From: Trebonia kvetii
Lineage (GTDB): Bacteria; Actinomycetota; Actinomycetes; Streptosporangiales; Streptosporangiaceae
Direction: 5' to 3'
Length of the DNA: 64,000 nucleotides
Assembly (NCBI RefSeq): GCF_007827045.1
Contig: NZ_RPFW01000004.1
Location: 986,792-1,050,791 of the forward strand
Under the pieces are notes generated by a model. The model worked only from the letters and a program-made list of their open reading frames with translations, ran no database searches and had not been told where the DNA came from. The translations under genes and the position numbers were made by a program. Shown piece by piece: positions 59,826 through 64,000 of the stretch (positions within the stretch are counted from its first letter, which is position 1; every line of letters starts with the position of its first letter).

Positions 59826-59965
59826 AGCTTGGCACTTCTGCGTTCTCTAATGCACAGGTGGGACGTTTCTAGCGGATTTCTGGCTTGTAAAAAGAGCATG
59901 TCCGTGAAAGTTTCTACTTGTCAAGGGGTGTTCCACGACGGCATCGGTGTCTTATCGTCTGCATC

Positions 59966-59981
59966 AAGATCTGAGATCTCA
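59966..59981. promoter_or_regulatory. Operator copy at the promoter of the rightward enzyme operon
   Basis: AAGATCTGAGATCTCA contains AGATC-TGA-GATCT, the same dyad as at 56125-56141. It is 29 bases before the M20 hydrolase start, well placed for repression. Confidence 0.6.
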
Positions 59982-60009
59982 TGTGTTTGACAGGGAGTGG
60001 TGTACGTCT

Positions 60010-61209
60010 ATGACCGACGTCCCGGCCGTGCTGGCCAAGATCGATGCCGGCCGCCTGATCGAGCTCGTCCAGGAGGTATGCCGCATCCCGAGCGTGCTCG
60101 GCGAGGAGGGACCGCTCGCGGCTTTCCTGCACGACGTGATGCGCGAGTCGGGGTTCGAGGCCACCGAACTGCAGCCGGTGATGGGAGATCGGCCCAACGC
60201 GATCGGCGAGCTGAGCTTCGGCGCGGGGCCGCGCGTGGTGTTCACCGGCCACATGGACACCAAGCCCGTCTCGCACGGCTGGACGGCGGCGCAGCCGTTC
60301 TCCGGCGAGCTCATCGACGGCAAGGTGTACGGACACGGGATCATGGACATGAAGGCGGCGCTGGTCTGCCAGATCGTCGCCATGGAGGCGCTGCGCGACT
60401 CTGGGCTGCCACTGTCGGGCACGCTCGCGATGGCGGCGGTCTCCGATCACATGGGCGACCAGACCGGCTCGATCGTGTACTTCGACACCCACGACGCCGA
60501 CATGGCGGTGCTCGGCGAGCTGTCGGACAACGAGATCTTCCTCGGCCATCGCGGGCGCTACTACTTCGACATCACGGTGCTCGGCACCTCGGCGCACACG
60601 TGCCACAAGCCGCTGGCGGTCAACGCCAACCTGCTCGCCGCGCACGCGATCATCGAGCTTGACGGCTCCAGGCTCATGCCCGAGCTTGACCCGCAGGTCG
60701 CGGCGCTGTTCGGTCCCGAGACGTTCATGTCGCCAGGACGCGTGTACGGCGGGCTGCCGCCGGGCGGCCCGTCGATGATCCCGGACGAGTGCGTGATCCG
60801 TGTCGACTGCCGCCCGCAGCCCGGCATCACTACCGAGCAGGTCCGGGCGGAGATCGACCGCTGCCTGGCGGCGGCGGCGCGCCGCGACCCGCGCTTCCGC
60901 GCCTCGGTCGAGCTGGCCGACGTCAAGAGCGGCTACCTCGCCGCGGCAGGAGACCCGGTCGTGACGCTGATGACCGACGCGGTGCGCAGCGTCCGCGGTA
61001 CCGAGCCGGTGCACCAGGTGGCCGGCTGGCTGGGCGACACGGCGAGCTTCGGCGCCAAGGTGCCGACGGTGATCTTCGGCCCCGGCGGTGAGCCGGTGTA
61101 CTGCCCGGACGAGCACCTGTCCGTCGACGACATCATCGAGGCAACCCAGGTGTACGCCGCCTTCGGCGCGAACGCGCTTGCCGCGGGGAACGACGGGACG
61201 ACCGCGTGA
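60010..61209 (+). CDS. M20-family amidohydrolase/deacylase with unusual catalytic motif (YlmB/ArgE-like)
   Basis: This 399-residue protein is of the ArgE/DapE/YlmB type. The first metal motif is VFTGHMDTKPVS (His81, Asp83) and the bridging aspartate is in GHGIMDMKAALV (Asp113). The usual DEE segment, with its catalytic general-base glutamate, reads SDHMGDQTGS (146-149), so both glutamates are replaced. The dimerisation domain and the C-terminal histidine (YCPDEHLSVDD) are present. B. subtilis YlmB, from this family, deformylates the pyrimidine that TenA then uses, so this gene is the candidate deformylase, perhaps with altered chemistry. ATG 60010 is selected; GGGAG lies 13 bases upstream. 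Confidence 0.82.
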   Translation: MTDVPAVLAKIDAGRLIELVQEVCRIPSVLGEEGPLAAFLHDVMRESGFEATELQPVMGDRPNAIGELSFGAGPRVVFTGHMDTKPVSHGWTAAQPFSGELIDGKVYGHGIMDMKAALVCQIVAMEALRDSGLPLSGTLAMAAVSDHMGDQTGSIVYFDTHDADMAVLGELSDNEIFLGHRGRYYFDITVLGTSAHTCHKPLAVNANLLAAHAIIELDGSRLMPELDPQVAALFGPETFMSPGRVYGGLPPGGPSMIPDECVIRVDCRPQPGITTEQVRAEIDRCLAAAARRDPRFRASVELADVKSGYLAAAGDPVVTLMTDAVRSVRGTEPVHQVAGWLGDTASFGAKVPTVIFGPGGEPVYCPDEHLSVDDIIEATQVYAAFGANALAAGNDGTTA

Positions 61210-62318
61210 CAGGCTCAGCCACGGCGGCGCCGTCCTTCGAGGCGCTCCTCGACCGGTCGGGGCTGGCGTGGATGGGGCAGAACACCACCCACCTCGAGCC
61301 GCCGCCCGAGGTGATCGCCGCGCTTGCCGAGAGCACTAGCCGCCGCGAGTTCCAGCTGTACGCGCCGGCCCTGGGCTTCGAGCGGCTGCGCGAGCTGATC
61401 GTCGGCGACCTTGGGCTGACCGGTACCGGCTCCGTCGCGATGATCACCGACGGTGCGGTCGGCGGCCTGTACCACGTGTGCACCGCGCTGGCTTCCCGGA
61501 TATCCCGGCTGATCACCACCGATCCCGGCTGGCCGTGGCCGGGCCGGTTCGTCGGGCTGTCTGGCATCCCGGTGACGGAACTGCCGGTCTACGCGGCCGA
61601 GCAGGGCTACCGGCTGCGCGCGTCGCAGCTCGCCGGGGCCATCGAGCCGGGCTCACTGATCTACCTGATCGACCCGCTGAACCCGCTCGGCAGTTCCTAC
61701 GGCCGCGACGAGCTCACGGCGATCGCCGCGCTGGCCAGGGAGACCGGCTCGCTGATCGTGCACGACTGCACGTACCGGCACTTCGCGACCGGGCACAGCC
61801 TGGTCGCGGAGCTGTACCCCGAGGGGACCATCACCACCTACAGCTTCTCCAAGTGGCTCGGCCTGGCCGGTCTGCGAGTCGGCGCGGTCGTCGGGCCGCC
61901 GGCTCTCATGCGGACGCTGACGTCGGTGCCCGCCAACCCCCTCGGCGCGAGCATTCAGGCGCAGCGCGCCGCGATGGCCGGCCTGGAGGTGAAGGGTCCC
62001 TGGCTGGAGCGGCTGCGGGCGGTCAACGGCGCGAACCAGGAGACCGTCTGCGCGGCCGTCGAAGCCAGCGGCCTCGGTCAGGTGCTCGTGCGCCCCTCCC
62101 ACGGCAACTTCCTGGCCGTCGACGTGAGCGGCAGTGGCTGGACCGCCGAGGCGCTGTGCGGGGCGATGCTCGACCATGACGTGTTCATCAGGCCGGGCAG
62201 CTACCAGTCGCCGCTGTTCGGGACGCGGTTCGTCAAGGTGAGCACCTCGGTCCCGGCGGAGTGGGCGCAGCGGTTCGCGTCCGCGTGGTCCGCGGTGGCC
62301 GGCGAGGCGCCGCGATGA
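61206..62318 (+). CDS. PLP-dependent aminotransferase, class I/II
   Basis: This 370-residue fold-type I enzyme has the PLP lysine in TYSFSKWLGLAGLRVGAVVG, the cofactor aspartate/tyrosine in SLIVHDCTYRHFA, and IYLIDPLNPLGSSYGRDEL in place of the usual NPxNPTG. It should transfer an amino group between a small amine or amino acid and a keto acid. GTG 61206 overlaps the hydrolase stop by GTGA, and its own stop overlaps the amidase start by ATGA. Thus it is part of one catabolic operon. The substrate cannot be told from the sequence. Confidence 0.85.
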   Translation: MTGSATAAPSFEALLDRSGLAWMGQNTTHLEPPPEVIAALAESTSRREFQLYAPALGFERLRELIVGDLGLTGTGSVAMITDGAVGGLYHVCTALASRISRLITTDPGWPWPGRFVGLSGIPVTELPVYAAEQGYRLRASQLAGAIEPGSLIYLIDPLNPLGSSYGRDELTAIAALARETGSLIVHDCTYRHFATGHSLVAELYPEGTITTYSFSKWLGLAGLRVGAVVGPPALMRTLTSVPANPLGASIQAQRAAMAGLEVKGPWLERLRAVNGANQETVCAAVEASGLGQVLVRPSHGNFLAVDVSGSGWTAEALCGAMLDHDVFIRPGSYQSPLFGTRFVKVSTSVPAEWAQRFASAWSAVAGEAPR

Positions 62319-63787
62319 CGTACCGGGATCTCGGTGCGGGGGAGTACCGCGCCGCGACGGCGCTGGACCTGGCGCGCGGCGTCGCCGACGGCAGCCTGTC
62401 ACCCGTCGCGCTCGCTGAGCTCGCCCTTGAGCTGGCCGCGGAGGCGGAGCCGTCCATCAACGCCTACGTGTTCTTCCGGCGGGAGGCGGCGCTGCGCGAG
62501 GCCGCCGAGCTCGAAGCCGAGGCGCGGGCCGGGCGGCTGCGCAGCGAGCTGCACGGCGTGCCGATCGCCGTGAAGGACAACATGTACCTGGCCGGCGAGG
62601 CGACCTTCAAGGGGTCGCGGACCAGCGACGCGACTCCTGCCGCGGTGTCCGCGCCGATGGTCGGCCGTCTCGTGCGGGCGGGCGCGGTCGTGATCGGCAA
62701 GACCACCACACCCGAGTTCGGATGGAAGGGCACCGGCATCTCGCCGCGCACCGGGGTGACCCGCAACCCGTGGAACCCCGCGCGGAATTCCGGCGGCTCG
62801 AGCGCGGGCTCGGGCGCGACGGTCGGGGCCGGCGCGGTCCCTGTCGCGCTTGGCAGCGACGCCGGCGGCTCGATCAGGATCCCCGCTTCGTTCTGCGGCG
62901 TGGTCGGGCTCAAGCCGACGCTGAGCGCCATCCCGGTGTGGCCGGGCACTGTCAACGAGTCGCTCTCGCACGCCGGGCCGCTCACCCGCTCGGTCGCGGA
63001 CGCACGGGCCGTGCTGCGGCTGACCCGGGGCGCGGACCCCCGTGACCCGCAGTCGGCGTATCCCGCGCCGCTCCGCGACGACCAGGGGAAGCGGTTGCGG
63101 GCCGGGGTCATCACGAACCCGTTCGGGATAAGACCAGTAGATGACGTGGGGCGGGTCGTCGCGACCGCGATCGGCGAGCTGCGCGCAGCGGGTACCTGCG
63201 ACCTCGTCGATGCCGAGCTGGCGATGCCTGTGCCGCGCGAGGTCTTCGAGGCGCTGTGGGTCACCGGCCGCGGCCTTGGTTTCGCCGACCTAATCCGCGC
63301 CCAGGGCGACATCATGGACCCGGGCCTGGTCCGGCTGCTCGGGCTTGCCGAGCGGTACTCGCTCGCCGACTACTATGCGGCTATCGACGCGCGGCGCGCG
63401 TTCAGCGCCGCGGTGTTCGCGCTGTTCGAGCGGCTTGACCTGCTGGTGATGCCGACGATGCCGCGGACCGCGTTCGCCGCCGACGCCGAGGTTCCCGCGG
63501 GGGGCGAGGCGGACGCGAAACTGCCGTGGATCACCTGGACCCCGTACACCTATCCGTTCAACATCACCGGGCAGCCCGCGATCACCATCCCGTGCGGCTT
63601 CGATTCCGCGAGCCTGCCGGTCGGGCTCCAGGTCGTCGGGCCGTGGGGACACGACGAGCGGGTCCTCGATTTCGCCGAGCGGTGCGAGCGCGCGCTGGCC
63701 GGCCTGGTGACCGCCAGGACCGCGCCGCCGACCTCGGCATCCCCGGCTCAGCCGGCTCAGCCGGCTCCGACAGCGAAGGAGAGCTAA
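62315..63787 (+). CDS. Amidase signature-family hydrolase
   Basis: This 490-residue amidase has the Ser-Ser-Lys triad. The lysine is in HGVPIAVKDNM (Lys87), the cis-serine in ARNSGGSSAGSGATV (162-163) and the nucleophile in ALGSDAGGSIRIPASFCG (Ser186). The C-terminus (NITGQPAITIPCGF, PVGLQVVGPWGHDERVLDFA) is typical. The last ~20 residues are a Pro/Ala-rich tail of short QPA repeats. It would release ammonia or an amine from an amide produced in the pathway. ATG 62315 overlaps the aminotransferase stop; the frame upstream is shadow coding. Confidence 0.9.
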   Translation: MTYRDLGAGEYRAATALDLARGVADGSLSPVALAELALELAAEAEPSINAYVFFRREAALREAAELEAEARAGRLRSELHGVPIAVKDNMYLAGEATFKGSRTSDATPAAVSAPMVGRLVRAGAVVIGKTTTPEFGWKGTGISPRTGVTRNPWNPARNSGGSSAGSGATVGAGAVPVALGSDAGGSIRIPASFCGVVGLKPTLSAIPVWPGTVNESLSHAGPLTRSVADARAVLRLTRGADPRDPQSAYPAPLRDDQGKRLRAGVITNPFGIRPVDDVGRVVATAIGELRAAGTCDLVDAELAMPVPREVFEALWVTGRGLGFADLIRAQGDIMDPGLVRLLGLAERYSLADYYAAIDARRAFSAAVFALFERLDLLVMPTMPRTAFAADAEVPAGGEADAKLPWITWTPYTYPFNITGQPAITIPCGFDSASLPVGLQVVGPWGHDERVLDFAERCERALAGLVTARTAPPTSASPAQPAQPAPTAKES

Positions 63788-63791
63788 CCCA

Positions 63792-64000
63792 ATGCGGACC
63801 TCGATCTGCCTGCAGGGCGTGGACAGCCCCGACGTGTTCGAGCGGAACGTCGCCGAGATCGAGCGCCTCGGGTACGACACCCTGTGGCTCACCGACTCCT
63901 CCTTGCACACCAGGAACTGCTGGTCCTACCTCACGCTCGCGTCCCGTGCGACGAGCACGCTCAAGCTCGGCACCGCGGTGACCAACCCGGTCACCCGGCA
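63792..64000 (+). CDS. Luciferase-like (LLM) flavin or F420-dependent oxidoreductase, N-terminal part
   Basis: The gene starts at ATG 63792, five bases after the amidase stop, and runs off the window after 69 codons. The N-terminal barrel strand pattern RTSICLQGVDSPDVFERNVA, RLGYDTLWLTDSSLHTRN and TSTLKLGTAVTNPVTR is characteristic of the bacterial luciferase-like superfamily. Members in nitrogen-heterocycle pathways, such as RutA, oxygenate pyrimidine rings; others use F420. Which cofactor this one uses cannot be judged from the N-terminus. It belongs to the same operon as the hydrolase, aminotransferase and amidase. Confidence 0.8.
   Translation, partial: MRTSICLQGVDSPDVFERNVAEIERLGYDTLWLTDSSLHTRNCWSYLTLASRATSTLKLGTAVTNPVTR

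Overview
The window is high-GC DNA (roughly 70%) with strong third-position G/C bias, GTG/TTG starts, frequent 4-nt ATGA/GTGA gene overlaps, F420-type and polyketide-granule-type genes and a Tyr-tRNA-like 3' end with encoded CCA. All of this points to a free-living soil-type actinomycete (Actinomycetota). I cannot name the genus.

Layout. 1-4.4 kb: the start of a membrane-anchored protein, an IS630 element, and a sulfite-oxidase-type molybdoprotein with a formate-dehydrogenase-gamma-type cytochrome b. 4.4-12.2 kb: a decayed accessory stretch. It begins at a D-armless Tyr-tRNA-like sequence and holds an RsbW-like ATPase, a STAND NTPase with Sel1 repeats, a TPR protein, two truncated integrase-core transposases, an integrase stump and an acyl-CoA dehydrogenase tail. 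12.3-29.7 kb: acyl-CoA and storage-lipid metabolism. This comprises an oxidoreductase / aminoglycoside-phosphotransferase-fold kinase / acyl-CoA dehydrogenase trio, a degenerate Eco57I-type methyltransferase, an acyl-CoA ligase / DUF3556 / FAD oxidoreductase operon with an AraC regulator, and a polyhydroxyalkanoate (PHA) set (phasin-like protein, XRE regulator, PHA synthase, depolymerase-like hydrolase, acyl-CoA dehydrogenase).

30-41.5 kb: a three-GAF histidine kinase and a surface-glycan-type group (GT2, DUF2064, methyltransferase, GH127, epimerase, GT-C), followed by a second sulfite-oxidase-like protein fused to a cytochrome b. 41.5-46.8 kb: rearranged DNA with a frameshifted Fn3/kelch pseudogene abutting an ornithine cyclodeaminase stub, then PhzF, LysR and a YVTN beta-propeller protein. 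47.1-51.1 kb: a sugar-type ABC importer without its own ATPase.

51.1-64 kb: the most interesting locus. A ThiZ/ThiX/ThiY-like importer, TenA and an amidohydrolase form one operon. Upstream of it are a GMC oxidoreductase, a GntR/FCD regulator and a second amidohydrolase. Divergent from these are an M20-type hydrolase, an aminotransferase, an amidase and a luciferase-like monooxygenase that runs off the window. Four copies of an inverted repeat built on TGAGATC-TNA-GATCT lie at the promoters, so this looks like a single regulon. It resembles the ThiXYZ-YlmB-TenA salvage of damaged thiamin pyrimidine, but with many extra catabolic enzymes.
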